Notes: a model not told the origin generated them from the sequence alone. A stretch of DNA of 64,000 nucleotides from an uncultured Prevotella sp. (GCA_946183415.1 CAMHAM010000014.1:1-64000), one strand, 5' to 3'. Shown: positions 26,357 to 36,736, counted from the stretch's first letter. A program made the numbers and translations.

Positions 26357-29300
26357 TCACTTAATCACGACCTTTTTACCGTTGCGGATATAGATGCCCT
26401 TGCCTGGGTTCTCAACGCGCTGGCCCTGGAGGGTGAACCACTTTTCACTTTTCGCTTCTCCACTTTTCACTTCTTTTACCCCTGTCGTGCCGTCATCATC
26501 GCCACCGATGCTCTTGAAGTCGATGGGCAACTTGATCACCTCAGGCTCCTCGAACTTGTAACTGTCCTCTGCACTACGGGTAGAGGAAACGGCTACCATC
26601 GAGGTTGGCAAGGCCAAGTAACATTTGTTGTTGCCAATTTTTGCAAAGCCGTTCACACTGACGAACGAACCGTCTTTACCACTGAGGTAATAGTTCGTCT
26701 GACTGCCATCTTCGGATGTCTCCTGAACCTGAATTTCTTCACCGCTCGTATTGCCTACGAACATATTCTCATAACTGCTCTGAACGGCGGCAGAAGGAAT
26801 CTCATAGCTATTGGGATCGCCCTTCAGCAGCACTCCCTCACCCTTCTGGACCTTCATCACACGAGTCAGCCAGATCGTCTTCGTACTCTTATCATAGCCC
26901 GTAGCCGTGAAGGCCTTCAAACCTGATACGTTCGTGAAGTCCAAATCGACAGGAGCAGCAAACGAAGCCTTGCCAATCGAACCAACCTTTACCGTCTGAG
27001 TGGCACCAGTTGCTGCGGCTTCGAATGTGCCTGGCAACTGCAGGTAGCACTTGTTGTTACCGATGTTCGCAGTCTTATTCACACTCTTGAAGGTTCCGTC
27101 ACCACTGAGGTAATAGTTCACCAGGTCACCATCAGTTTCCTGAATCTGAATCTTATCGCCACTCGTGTTACCCACGAACATATTCGTATAGTAAGAGTTC
27201 TGGCTATCCGTCACAGGGACATCGTAGGTCGTGTTGGCATTGCCCTTGATCAATACAGGCACACCAGCAGGCACATCCTTCACGCGCGTCAACCAGATCG
27301 TACCCTCATCCTTGTCAAAGCCCGTGGCAATATAAGCCTTCACCTCATCAGAGAAACTGAAGTCGAGAGACTTATCACCACAGTAGGAAGCCTTGCCACT
27401 CTTACCGATAGTGATGGCAGTTGTCTCACCCATCTCTACGATGTTCTTGAACTGCTTCCAGCCCTCAGCCTGCTCGTACAATTTCTTCGATCCAGCAGGA
27501 ACATAAAGGATACAAGTCTCGAAGTCAATACCCTCGAACTGGGTGATTACTTCGCCGGAGCGTGTCAGCATCACTCGCGTCCTGCTGGCAAATACCTTTG
27601 ACAGATCAATGGGCACTGCAGACAGACAATAGATTTCCTCCAGACCAGTACAGCCCTTGAAGGCAGCATCTCCGATGACCTGGATATTGGCAGGGATGGT
27701 CACACTGACAAGACCCGTGCAGTCCTCAAACGCATTTGGGGCAATCTCCTTGACGGCAACTTCCACATTATCCACCTTTATAGTTTCAGGGACGACATAA
27801 TCGCCGACAGCCTTGGACTTATCAACACCAACGAAGGTTACAGTGCCTTCTTCGTCAAGCTGATAGACAGCATCGTCAACGGTGACTTCTTTTTCGCCAG
27901 AGATATTCTTGAACTGTCCCCAAACCTTGTGCTCACGATACTTGGATGAGGTTCCCAGTGGCACATTCAGCACACAATTATCGAAGTCCATGCCCTCAAA
28001 AATGTCAGCGGGAATTTCCAGAGGCTCACTGAAGCTGACTGTCAGTGAAGCCAACTTGGCATTGGCAAAAGCACCACTTGCGATAGCCTTTACAGACGCG
28101 GGGATCTCAAATTCTGATGCCTTGGCTGCCGGATAGGCAATCAGACACTCGTCATTCGTTCCAACAGCACTGTACAGAACACCGTCAACGGCAGACAGCT
28201 TGCCGGCAGATTCTTTCACAACATCAAAGGCTTTCAGACTGCTGCAGCCAGTGAATGCAGGACATTCTATATCCTTGATGCTCTTTGCAATTGTGATCTT
28301 CTCTATCTTCGAACAGTCTTTGAAAGCGTCCTTCCTTAGTGCAGTAACTGTATAGGCATTGCCCCCATTGATGACTGTTTCGGGTACGATTGTCTCACCT
28401 TCAGTATCTTTGTTCACAGAGACGAGAGTAGCTTCTCCTGTTGAAAGATTGCCTTCGAAGGTCCATCCCTTACTGTTAGTGAAATTAACAACTTCGTCCT
28501 TCGCTTCTATTGACGTAAAGTAGCCTGGATTCTCCGTGCCACCGTCGATATGGGCGTAAGTGTGGTCTATCTGTTCTGCATTGTATACTGTGCCTGCACC
28601 GCCCACGACGCTGGTGCATCGGTTGAACATCCTCACACTTTCAGTAACGGCTGTAGTACTCCAGCCATTTCCTGAGTATATCGTTTTTAGGGCAGAACAG
28701 CCATCGAACATCCAGCTCATTTTCGTCACATTGTCGGTCTTGAAGCCACTCACGTCAAGGCTCGTCAGGCTAGAGCATTCATAGAACATTCTACTCATGT
28801 CCGTCACATTGTCGGTCTTGAAACCACTCACGTCAAGGCTCGTCAGGCCAGAGCATTTATAGAACATTCTATACATTTTCGTCACATTGTCGGTCTTGAA
28901 ACCACTCACATCAAGGCTCGTCAGGCTAGAGCAACCAGAGAACATATTGCGCATGTCCGTCACATTATCGGTCTTGAAGCCACTCACATCAAGGCTCGTC
29001 AGACTAGAACAGCCATCGAACATCCAGCTCATGTCCGTCACATTGTCAGTTTTGAAGCCACTCACGTCAAGGCTCGTCAGGCCAGAGCAACCATAGAACA
29101 TACCAGTCATGTTCGTCACATTATCGGTCTTGAAGCCACTCACATCAAGGCTCGTCAGACTAGAACAGCCATAGAACATATGATTCATGTCCGTCACATT
29201 GTCCGTCTGGAAGCCACTCACATCAAGGCTCGTCAGGCTAGAGCAACCAGAGAACATACGACTCATTCTCATCACATTATCAGTCTTGAAGCCACTCACA

Positions 29301-29830
29301 TCAAGGCTCGTCAGGCCAGAACAGCCATAGAACATAAAACCCATGTCCCTCACATTATCGGTCTTGAAGCCACTCACGTCAAGGCTCGTCAGGCCAGAAC
29401 AGCCATAGAACATATGGCTCATGTCCGTCACATTGTCCGTCTGGAAGCCACTCACGTCAAGGCTCGTCAGACCTGAGCATTCATAGAACATAACACTCAT
29501 GTTCGTCACTTTCTCTGTATTGAGATTCTCTATGCCTTTGATGCTGGTTAGCAGTGAGCATTTCGAGAACCAGTAGGTAGTGCTGACTGGCTGATAGTTG
29601 GCAAACGATGCGTCAAACACAGCTACAGTAGCACTGCAATAAGGAGAACTGGAATCATAGTCTAAATATTTATTGTTAATCTCAATACCTCCACGTGCCG
29701 CCTTCTGGTCATCGTAATAAAATGTAAGGGTACTTGTTGACTCATCGAGAACTGCATAAGCTTGATTCTCTGCCAACATAAATAATGGCATAAGCAATGC
29801 CAAAAGTAATAGATGTAGTTTCTTCTTCAT
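26357..29830 (-). CDS. Large DUF285 + LRR_5 surface protein with two modules and tail
   Basis: 1157 residues. Signal peptide (MKKKLHLLLLALLMPLFMLA), prelude YAVLDESTSTLTFYYDDQK, then eleven 26-residue DUF285 units with the DVSGF ending (~100-400). Three BspA/LRR_5 segments follow (~455-820; VPETVINGGNAYTVTALRK, EIPASVKAIASGAFANAKL, VTIPANIQVIGDAAFKGC), then two modules, linker KEVKSGEAKSEKW and the tail. It is probably co-transcribed with the Rpn nuclease gene 46 bp upstream, since no promoter is seen between. It shares a conversion-like tract with the 59546 gene. Confidence 0.85.
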   Translation of the reverse strand: MKKKLHLLLLALLMPLFMLAENQAYAVLDESTSTLTFYYDDQKAARGGIEINNKYLDYDSSSPYCSATVAVFDASFANYQPVSTTYWFSKCSLLTSIKGIENLNTEKVTNMSVMFYECSGLTSLDVSGFQTDNVTDMSHMFYGCSGLTSLDVSGFKTDNVRDMGFMFYGCSGLTSLDVSGFKTDNVMRMSRMFSGCSSLTSLDVSGFQTDNVTDMNHMFYGCSSLTSLDVSGFKTDNVTNMTGMFYGCSGLTSLDVSGFKTDNVTDMSWMFDGCSSLTSLDVSGFKTDNVTDMRNMFSGCSSLTSLDVSGFKTDNVTKMYRMFYKCSGLTSLDVSGFKTDNVTDMSRMFYECSSLTSLDVSGFKTDNVTKMSWMFDGCSALKTIYSGNGWSTTAVTESVRMFNRCTSVVGGAGTVYNAEQIDHTYAHIDGGTENPGYFTSIEAKDEVVNFTNSKGWTFEGNLSTGEATLVSVNKDTEGETIVPETVINGGNAYTVTALRKDAFKDCSKIEKITIAKSIKDIECPAFTGCSSLKAFDVVKESAGKLSAVDGVLYSAVGTNDECLIAYPAAKASEFEIPASVKAIASGAFANAKLASLTVSFSEPLEIPADIFEGMDFDNCVLNVPLGTSSKYREHKVWGQFKNISGEKEVTVDDAVYQLDEEGTVTFVGVDKSKAVGDYVVPETIKVDNVEVAVKEIAPNAFEDCTGLVSVTIPANIQVIGDAAFKGCTGLEEIYCLSAVPIDLSKVFASRTRVMLTRSGEVITQFEGIDFETCILYVPAGSKKLYEQAEGWKQFKNIVEMGETTAITIGKSGKASYCGDKSLDFSFSDEVKAYIATGFDKDEGTIWLTRVKDVPAGVPVLIKGNANTTYDVPVTDSQNSYYTNMFVGNTSGDKIQIQETDGDLVNYYLSGDGTFKSVNKTANIGNNKCYLQLPGTFEAAATGATQTVKVGSIGKASFAAPVDLDFTNVSGLKAFTATGYDKSTKTIWLTRVMKVQKGEGVLLKGDPNSYEIPSAAVQSSYENMFVGNTSGEEIQVQETSEDGSQTNYYLSGKDGSFVSVNGFAKIGNNKCYLALPTSMVAVSSTRSAEDSYKFEEPEVIKLPIDFKSIGGDDDGTTGVKEVKSGEAKSEKWFTLQGQRVENPGKGIYIRNGKKVVIK

Positions 29831-29876
29831 AAGTTCTTGTTTTTATTGTTACACTATTTATATCTGCTGACACTAT

Positions 29877-30821
29877 TTACAGTTTCTCGACCTCATCGAC
29901 AGAAAAGCCCGTAATCTCAGCGATATCGCCTAAATCATAGCCTTTTGCTTTCATTTTTCTGGCACTCTCTCTGTTAGCCTCTTCCTTACCTTGGGTTATG
30001 CCTTCTGCACGGCCTTCCTCGCGACCTTCAGCACGTCCTTTTTCCATTCCCTCTGTCATGCCTCGCTGATAGCGGGCTTCCAGGAAACCGGCCTCGTCGG
30101 TCACCGCCATCCAGAACTTGTCGTAGGCATAAAGCTGAGCCTCGCTCATGGCTGACTTTTCCACCAGGCTCAACGCCTTGCGAGTGGCCTCGTTCTCTAA
30201 CAGCTCGGCAGGAGCCTCACTTGTCTTCCTGTTGATCTCGGTGAGGAACCTCAGCCATAGGACGGCCATCTTCTTCTCCGCTATGCTCTCCGGCCTGAAC
30301 TTCGGCAGTTCAACGAACACGAAGCGCAGCCCCTCTATGATGCGGTCGGAATGGGCCACATTCACAATGGCATAGTCGTGATAGAACTCGTCAGGCTCAC
30401 TCTTGAAGCCTATGTCATTCACTAAGTTCAGACAATAGACAGGCTGGATGAGATTGTAGCCCTCGCCCTCCTTCAGCTGCCTCACGACTGCCTTGGAGGC
30501 ATTCAGCAGCACCCGCTGCTGGAAGTGGTGGTTCCAGTACATCTGCATCTCCACGATGAACTGCCGCCCCTGCTGGTTCTCGCAGCTCACATCGACCACG
30601 CTGTCCTTCTTGCCGGGATTCTCGGGCACCAGCTCCGAGGGCAGATACTCCACACTGGTAATCTGACCGTCAGGATCTAACGGCAGGAGGGCGTTCAGCA
30701 GACTCATCACCAAGTCCTTGTGCTCGCCGAACACAAGCTTAAAGGTCAAATCAGCTTTCGGGTCCAAATACTTTCCTGCCATTATCTCTTCTTTCGTTTT
30801 CTTGTCGTTGTTATTCTCCAT
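29877..30821 (-). CDS. Rpn-type PD-(D/E)XK nuclease (PDDEXK_2 / putative transposase family)
   Basis: 314 residues. The opening KYLDPKADLTFKLVFGEH and catalytic region DSVVDVSCENQQGRQFIVEMQ (Asp, then Glu-x-Gln) match the Rpn/PDDEXK_2 family. Family members such as E. coli RpnA cut DNA and promote RecA-independent recombination. A charged, repetitive C-terminal part (EGREEGRAEGITQGKEEANRE) is typical. The end DLGDIAEITGFSVDEVEKL is a small helical domain also found as debris at 57.9 and 59.4 kb. Cytoplasmic. First gene of an operon with the DUF285 giant; promoter in unit 5. A second intact copy lies at 36833-37744. Confidence 0.85.
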   Translation of the reverse strand: MENNNDKKTKEEIMAGKYLDPKADLTFKLVFGEHKDLVMSLLNALLPLDPDGQITSVEYLPSELVPENPGKKDSVVDVSCENQQGRQFIVEMQMYWNHHFQQRVLLNASKAVVRQLKEGEGYNLIQPVYCLNLVNDIGFKSEPDEFYHDYAIVNVAHSDRIIEGLRFVFVELPKFRPESIAEKKMAVLWLRFLTEINRKTSEAPAELLENEATRKALSLVEKSAMSEAQLYAYDKFWMAVTDEAGFLEARYQRGMTEGMEKGRAEGREEGRAEGITQGKEEANRESARKMKAKGYDLGDIAEITGFSVDEVEKL

Positions 30822-30848
30822 AGTTGTTTAAATTTAGATTGAACGCAG

Positions 30849-30896
30849 CAAAGGTAAGCAAAAATCCCGAAACGACCAAACGTTTCGGGATTTTTT
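30849..30896 (-). promoter_or_regulatory. Terminator-promoter unit 5
   Basis: Perfect stem ATCCCGAAAC/GTTTCGGGAT with loop GTTTGGTC ends the 30913 operon. Loop TTG (30877-30879) lies 20 bp from TACCTTTG (30849-30856), driving the Rpn gene with a ~20-nt leader. Confidence 0.75.
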
Positions 30897-30912
30897 TAAT
30901 ATTAATAAGAGG

Positions 30913-32922
30913 TTACTTAATCACTACCTTACGGCCGTTCTTGATGTAGACGCCCTTACCTGGATTGTCTACACGCTGGCCCTGAAGAGTGAACCACTCA
31001 TCACTCTTCACTTCTCCACTTTTCACTTCTCTGATGCTCGTCGTGCCGCCACCTTCGGAGCCGATGCTCTTGAAGTCGATCGGTAACTTGATCACCTCAG
31101 GCTCCTCGAACTTGTAACTGTCCTCTGCACTACGGGTAGAGGAAACGGCTACCATCGAGGTCGGCAATGCCAAGTAACACTTGTTGTTCTTGATGTTCAC
31201 ATAGCCATTCACACTCACGAACGAACCGTCACCTTTCAGGTAGTAATTCGTCTGACTGCCATCTTCGGATGTCTCCAGAACCTGAATCTCATCACCACTC
31301 GTGTTGCCTACGAACATATTCTCATAACTGCTCTGAACGGCGGCAGAAGGTATCTCGTAGCTATTGGGATCGCCCTTCAGCAATACGCCCTCACCCTTCT
31401 GAACCTTCATCACACGTGTCAGCCAGATCGTCTTCGTGCTCTTATCATAGCCCGTAGCCGTGAAGGCCTTCAAACCTGATACGTTCGTGAAGTCCAAATC
31501 GACAGGAGCAGCAAACGAAGCCTTGCCAATCGAACCAACCTTTACAGTCTGAGTGGCACCAGTTGCTGCGGCTTCGAACGTTCCTGGCAACTGCAGGTAG
31601 CACTTGTTGGTACCGATGTTAGCGGTCTTATTCACACTCTTGAAGGTGCCGTCACCACTGAGGTAATAGTTCACCATATCGCCATCAGTCTCTTGAATCA
31701 CCATCTTCTCGCCACTCGTGTTACCTACAAACATATTCGTATAGTAAGAGTTCTGGCTGTCCGTCACAGGAACATCGTAGGTCTTGTTAGCATTGCCCTT
31801 AATCAAGACAGGCACACCAGCAGGCACATCCTTCACACGCGTCAGCCAGATCGTACCTTCATCCTTGTCAAAGCCCGTGGCAATATAAGCCTTCACCTCA
31901 TCAGAGAAACTGAAGTCGAGCGACTTATCACCACAGTAGGAAGCCTTGCCGCTCTTGCCGATGGTGATAGGCTCTGAAGCAACTTCCCCCCTATTGATAT
32001 AATAACGGGAGAAACCTTTCAGAGTAGCCCCCTGGAAAAAACTAAAATAGATAATGTCTGGCTTAACACTTTCAGGAGCTGTGTATTTCAAACAATTCCC
32101 CTTAACTTCTACCGCCCCAACCGTTGCATAAACTGAAGACAGATAATAATCATCTGGCAGACCTGTTTCAAGTGTTACAGACTGTCCAGCCTCCACATGA
32201 TAGTCAGCTGACGGAACAATATAGGTATCCTCGTTCTTTTCACCGTTGGAAAGAATTACATGCAAAATTTCTGGGATATCTTCTGTAATAGCCACATGAT
32301 ATGTATTACCATCTAATTGTGCAGATAAATTAGAGGATCCACAATTCAGAAGGGTTTCCGTCGCCATGTTCGTATAACCACGATAGACGACTATAGGCTT
32401 ATCGTCAACTTCAATTTCTGAATAGAAACTATAAACATCAAGAAATGGGGCATCCTTCTGAGACTGCAAATCCATTCCCATAATCGTAAACTGACAATGA
32501 CTTGGTGTATAGAAGAATGAGAAATCTTCTATGTAATTATATGCAACATTAAGTCGAATCTTCTTAGCATTTGAAAATACAAGTGGATTGATGCTCAGCA
32601 ACTCATTGTTGCTGAGATTTAGTATTTGCAAAGAATCTAAAACCGTCAGTGGGAATGTGTTGCTAATACCATTATTGCTCAGATCCAACTCTAACACATT
32701 AGAGAGGTACTTAACATCACGGATATCAGTGATACCCAAGCCTGAAAGATTGATGGCACTGATAGTGTCAGTATGATTCTGTGTCACATCCTCATCATCG
32801 CCAAGACCTATATGCTTTTTCACGCCAGCCTCAAACTCTTCAGAGAAGAATGTCACCTTCTGTGCTTCGGTCGTCAGTATTACTGACATTAACAGGTATA
32901 TGATGGTTAATGCTTTTCTCAT
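30913..32922 (-). CDS. Classical LRR surface protein with two modules and tail
   Basis: 669 residues. Signal peptide (MRKALTIIYLLMSVILTTEA), then an internalin-like head with 22-residue LRRs (INLSGLGITDIRDVKYLSNV, LELDLSNNGISN, LQILNLSNNELLSI; ~55-150), a different LRR class from the LRR_5 and DUF285 heads nearby. A ~170-residue beta-rich domain separates it from the modules (~325-590). Linker REVKSGEVKSDEW and the tail end the protein. Last gene of an apparent operon with the 32935 and 35768 genes (12-bp gap). Exported; probably a protein-protein binding head, ligand unknown. Confidence 0.85.
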   Translation of the reverse strand: MRKALTIIYLLMSVILTTEAQKVTFFSEEFEAGVKKHIGLGDDEDVTQNHTDTISAINLSGLGITDIRDVKYLSNVLELDLSNNGISNTFPLTVLDSLQILNLSNNELLSINPLVFSNAKKIRLNVAYNYIEDFSFFYTPSHCQFTIMGMDLQSQKDAPFLDVYSFYSEIEVDDKPIVVYRGYTNMATETLLNCGSSNLSAQLDGNTYHVAITEDIPEILHVILSNGEKNEDTYIVPSADYHVEAGQSVTLETGLPDDYYLSSVYATVGAVEVKGNCLKYTAPESVKPDIIYFSFFQGATLKGFSRYYINRGEVASEPITIGKSGKASYCGDKSLDFSFSDEVKAYIATGFDKDEGTIWLTRVKDVPAGVPVLIKGNANKTYDVPVTDSQNSYYTNMFVGNTSGEKMVIQETDGDMVNYYLSGDGTFKSVNKTANIGTNKCYLQLPGTFEAAATGATQTVKVGSIGKASFAAPVDLDFTNVSGLKAFTATGYDKSTKTIWLTRVMKVQKGEGVLLKGDPNSYEIPSAAVQSSYENMFVGNTSGDEIQVLETSEDGSQTNYYLKGDGSFVSVNGYVNIKNNKCYLALPTSMVAVSSTRSAEDSYKFEEPEVIKLPIDFKSIGSEGGGTTSIREVKSGEVKSDEWFTLQGQRVDNPGKGVYIKNGRKVVIK

Positions 32923-32934
32923 AGTTGTCGCTGT

Positions 32935-35763
32935 TTATTGTTTCAATTCAATAATATCCGCTAAATGATCATATTTTGTTGTACCCGATTTAAACCTCAC
33001 TATGTATTGGTAAGGTTTAGTCGGAGAAATGACCAGCTCAACTCCATTCGTCTTGTTTTCTCTATTGAGTAGAGGGACCTTTGACGTACGCCCATTCTTC
33101 CATTTTATCTCCATCCAAAGGCGTTTCAGTTTCCATCCTCCTTCGATATTGCCTTGAGGGAGAGTTGTCTTATATGGATCCATTCCAACATACTTCGTCT
33201 GTTTAAGCATAACGCCATCCCACACACCGATGGGTTGGAAATAGATGGTGTCCACTTCTTTCTCACTGCGGTTGGAAAGCATCACTTTCACTTCTTTGAT
33301 GGCTCTTGTACCATTACCTAAGAGGAAAGGATCAAAATTGAAATTTACAAGCTTATTTGTTTGTACCTCTATTTTAAAGTCGATATACTTGTTGTAGTCA
33401 AACTTATTACTCTCCTCTGCTGAAGGGATGTTCTCATAGAGGAATCCTGCCTCATATCTCCCATAATACTCCTCACCATACTCCAGTGCCTTGTTGATAT
33501 AGGCCTCTGCTACATCAAGATAGGTATTGAGAATCTTGCATAGAGGATTTGCTTTCTCGCCAAACTTTATAATAGCCCTAGCGCAATAAAAATGGCGATC
33601 GTAAGTGTTCATGTTCTGCCAATCCTTATAGTCATTTACATACTTCAGCATTTTCATAGCTTTGCCAAGATAATTGTCAATGAACTTGGAGGCCACAAAC
33701 ACGTTTTTTGCAGACATCTCATTCCATGCCTCGTCGAGGATGTCGCTCTGTATATTCTCACGGAATTTCTTGATAATAGCAGAACCACAGATGCCTAAAG
33801 CCGCCTTGGGTACCAACTGGACCATCTCGTCGCAAAGCAACTCCTCAAATGTTTCTGTTTTAAAGACATATTCCAGATATGCATTACCTTTTTTCCCATC
33901 TAAGCGTCCCAACTTTTCTGTCTGTTTCTCCAACTCTTGGCAATACTCATCCATGTTGCCTAGAATACCATCAAAAGCCTTAATTTTACTGGCAACTATC
34001 AACACAAGGTTGGCTGCATATTCAATATTCTGCATCAGCACTAAGTCCTCTGCCTTGGCCAGACTACTCTTATCTATCAGACGCGATATGGGGTTTTCTG
34101 TTATGTTGTAATCACTGTTAACTGCTATGGGTTTGACAACGTCATTTTCTTCGGTTGCCCATTTACCAACAGACTCAAAATAGAACAGATAAGTGTCCTT
34201 CTTATCTTCGGGGAATACGTTGTCTAAACTTAGTGTCACCAATGTACTCTTGCCTGAAGCAAGTTCCACATCTTGTGGCTCAGAAAGATAATAGTTACTT
34301 GTTACCGATTGTTCTGCCTCATCTTCTGCCGTCTTCTCACTGATAGCACGGAAACGCACTTGTCCTTTCCAGGTCTTTCTTGTTTGGTTTTTCACCATGA
34401 ACTTAAAAGAAGGGCCAATCCATTCAAGATCAGAGTCAAATACCAAATCATGCTCAAAGCTATTGGGAGCAAGATCTTCTTGAGTAATCCCTTTAATATT
34501 TACAAAATTCTCTCCAGACTTAACAGTTACAGTAATAGGTTCATAACTTAACGACATCGCAGAATTTTGGTTGTTTAACACCGTGATGGTCAATTCTGTA
34601 TTTGCAGGTATTTTTTCACGTCGAAAAACACCATTCTCAGAGACCACTTCAACTCCATCGGAGAACGAAACCGTAATAAACTTAGGAGAAGCTATATTAC
34701 GGGTAATCCTACCAATGATATAACCGCAATTAGCCAATTCAGCTTGAGACTGGGTAACACTGATGCTCACTTCATTCGATTTCACCGTATGAGTTGTTCC
34801 ATCAAAATCTTCATATTTTGTCTGAACATAATAAGTATAGTCTCCAACCGCAGGATCATCTGTATAGCTGTCATTATTAGGATAATTACCAAAGAGACTC
34901 TCATAGATTTTACTTTTTACCCCATTACCATCAACCCGAATAATACGATGACGTTCTTCATTTGGCAAAGAATTAAACTGCAACTGTACTAAACCATCCT
35001 TTTCGTGTGCAACCAAAGTCAGAGAAGGTTTTTCAGGTGCAGCCACTTCAAATTTCTGCTCTACCGATACACTAGTATTAACCGAATTCCAGATTCTCGC
35101 TTTCACAGTATGGGTGCCTTCTGAAAGATCACGTACATCCAGTGTATAAGGAATAGTGATGTCGTCATCTTGTGTCATAGGTAAGTTGAGGATGACTGGT
35201 TCCTCCTCATCAATAGAGATTGCATACTTCTTAACCCTTGCTTTAGAAGCAGTGGTTATATTATAAAGTGATTTTACCATAATAGGGGTCATGGATACGG
35301 CACCAGATGTAGTACCGTCAGCATTGACAAAACGGTAGTACATACGATGACATCCAGGAGAGACTTCGTTCAGATCAAGGTCACTATTGAAAACGAGAGC
35401 CTCGCCATCGGCTGACACATGACCTTCAACCGTATAGATTTTCTTCCTGTCATTGTCGAACCAGTATTCCATGAGTGAACCATTGGAAGACTGCATTTTA
35501 AAGAAGAAGTGCGTAGTAATGGGAGAATACATACCATCGGACTGCTGGACGCGAAGACACAACTTGTGCAGCCCGTTACCCAGCCTGCTGGCATCAATGC
35601 CCACATCAATGTCTGCCTCATAGCCGCTTAGCCCTGTCGACTTTCTGGCACTGAAGTTGTCGTCGAACCAGTATTCATACTGGGTCAGCGACTGAGCCTG
35701 AGACCAAACAGGGAAAAGACACAGCAGACATATCAGTATCTGATAAAGACTTGTCCTTCTCAT
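32935..35763 (-). CDS. Large secreted beta-sandwich protein, function unknown
   Basis: 942 residues from the ATG at 35763 (MRRTSLYQILICLLCLFPVWSQA). The longer reading overlaps the upstream stop. Two N-terminal repeats start with EYWFDD/EYWFDN (~30 and ~103). Ig/fibronectin-like beta domains follow to ~510, then an alpha-rich region (~560-760; KAEDLVLMQNIEYAANLVLI, DEYCQELEKQTEKLGRLDG) and a final beta domain. There are no modules and no QGQRV tail. I recognise no named family for the whole. It sits in the middle of a three-gene operon between a beta-helix protein and an LRR/module protein, so the three may form a surface complex (inference). Confidence 0.65.
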   Translation of the reverse strand: MRRTSLYQILICLLCLFPVWSQAQSLTQYEYWFDDNFSARKSTGLSGYEADIDVGIDASRLGNGLHKLCLRVQQSDGMYSPITTHFFFKMQSSNGSLMEYWFDNDRKKIYTVEGHVSADGEALVFNSDLDLNEVSPGCHRMYYRFVNADGTTSGAVSMTPIMVKSLYNITTASKARVKKYAISIDEEEPVILNLPMTQDDDITIPYTLDVRDLSEGTHTVKARIWNSVNTSVSVEQKFEVAAPEKPSLTLVAHEKDGLVQLQFNSLPNEERHRIIRVDGNGVKSKIYESLFGNYPNNDSYTDDPAVGDYTYYVQTKYEDFDGTTHTVKSNEVSISVTQSQAELANCGYIIGRITRNIASPKFITVSFSDGVEVVSENGVFRREKIPANTELTITVLNNQNSAMSLSYEPITVTVKSGENFVNIKGITQEDLAPNSFEHDLVFDSDLEWIGPSFKFMVKNQTRKTWKGQVRFRAISEKTAEDEAEQSVTSNYYLSEPQDVELASGKSTLVTLSLDNVFPEDKKDTYLFYFESVGKWATEENDVVKPIAVNSDYNITENPISRLIDKSSLAKAEDLVLMQNIEYAANLVLIVASKIKAFDGILGNMDEYCQELEKQTEKLGRLDGKKGNAYLEYVFKTETFEELLCDEMVQLVPKAALGICGSAIIKKFRENIQSDILDEAWNEMSAKNVFVASKFIDNYLGKAMKMLKYVNDYKDWQNMNTYDRHFYCARAIIKFGEKANPLCKILNTYLDVAEAYINKALEYGEEYYGRYEAGFLYENIPSAEESNKFDYNKYIDFKIEVQTNKLVNFNFDPFLLGNGTRAIKEVKVMLSNRSEKEVDTIYFQPIGVWDGVMLKQTKYVGMDPYKTTLPQGNIEGGWKLKRLWMEIKWKNGRTSKVPLLNRENKTNGVELVISPTKPYQYIVRFKSGTTKYDHLADIIELKQ

Positions 35764-35767
35764 AACC

Positions 35768-36736
35768 TTACTCACTTGCTTTTACACGAATTTTGATATT
35801 CAGCTTACCTTCGGCATCCGTCTGTTCTGGAATATCTTTCGCTACGATATAAGGCAGGGGAGCCATTCCTTTATCGCTAAAACCCGTACCGCCATAAATA
35901 CCGTAATTTGAATACTGCAGAAATGCCTCCTTAAAGTGGAAATCCGAAGATGGTGTTATTTTTCCCGCATTGTAGTTGACGAAGACATTATTCCAATCTT
36001 CACCAATGCAATTACACTCATCACCCCATACCACTTTACATAAATTATTTGATACAAGGCAGCCCGTTCCATTAATAACTAATTCGGAATCCAAAATAAC
36101 ATTATTGGAAATTGTGCAATTATCACAATTTAAAAATACAGAAGAGGATCCACGAGACAAATAGCAATGAGAAGTAAAAATATTGTGATCAATAATCCCA
36201 CCATCAAGATTGTTGACACTATGGGCAATATTATTTGAAAAATTGCATTCTGATCCACTAAAATTCGATTCACCTCTGATATAATTCTGGCAAACAAAGG
36301 TTCCTGAACAGTTAGAAGACTTCACTTGAATAGAATTGAGATTGCAATATTTTATCAATACATTATTAACTGTGGCGTAGTTATCGCCAACAAAAATATT
36401 CCCAGATATATAACAACCCATCACAGCACTATCATCGCTACCATCATTAAAATACATATTACCGCTAATTACCGTATTTCCATCAGCATTCTCCGAATTT
36501 GCCTTATGGCCAATACCGACAATAGTAAGTTTCTTTGTAATCTTAATACCATCTGATTTCTTAAAACCGCCGCCAGGCAAATAAATAGTACTGCCTGCCG
36601 TTGCTCCTGATATTGCATCATCTAACGTCTGATATATATTTGTTGTTCCATCACCTGATACCACAGCAATCTGCTGAGCCTGAACTGTTACAGTTGCCAA
36701 AAGAGCAACAAACATACTAATTATTGTTCGTTTCAT
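35768..36736 (-). CDS. Secreted parallel beta-helix (pectin-lyase fold) protein
   Basis: 322 residues from the ATG at 36736 (MKRTIISMFVALLATVTVQA); the upstream start at 36772 lies in the -7 box. The sequence YQTLDDAISGATAGSTIYLP followed by short Asn/Cys/Ser-rich rungs (NTVISGNMYFNDG, NNVLIKYCNLNSI, NCTISNNVIL) is typical of a right-handed beta-helix. No catalytic set of a pectate lyase or GH28 is evident, so a binding role is as likely as an enzymatic one. It ends in NIKIRVKASE without the common tail. First gene of an operon driven by unit 6. Confidence 0.75.
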   Translation of the reverse strand: MKRTIISMFVALLATVTVQAQQIAVVSGDGTTNIYQTLDDAISGATAGSTIYLPGGGFKKSDGIKITKKLTIVGIGHKANSENADGNTVISGNMYFNDGSDDSAVMGCYISGNIFVGDNYATVNNVLIKYCNLNSIQVKSSNCSGTFVCQNYIRGESNFSGSECNFSNNIAHSVNNLDGGIIDHNIFTSHCYLSRGSSSVFLNCDNCTISNNVILDSELVINGTGCLVSNNLCKVVWGDECNCIGEDWNNVFVNYNAGKITPSSDFHFKEAFLQYSNYGIYGGTGFSDKGMAPLPYIVAKDIPEQTDAEGKLNIKIRVKASE

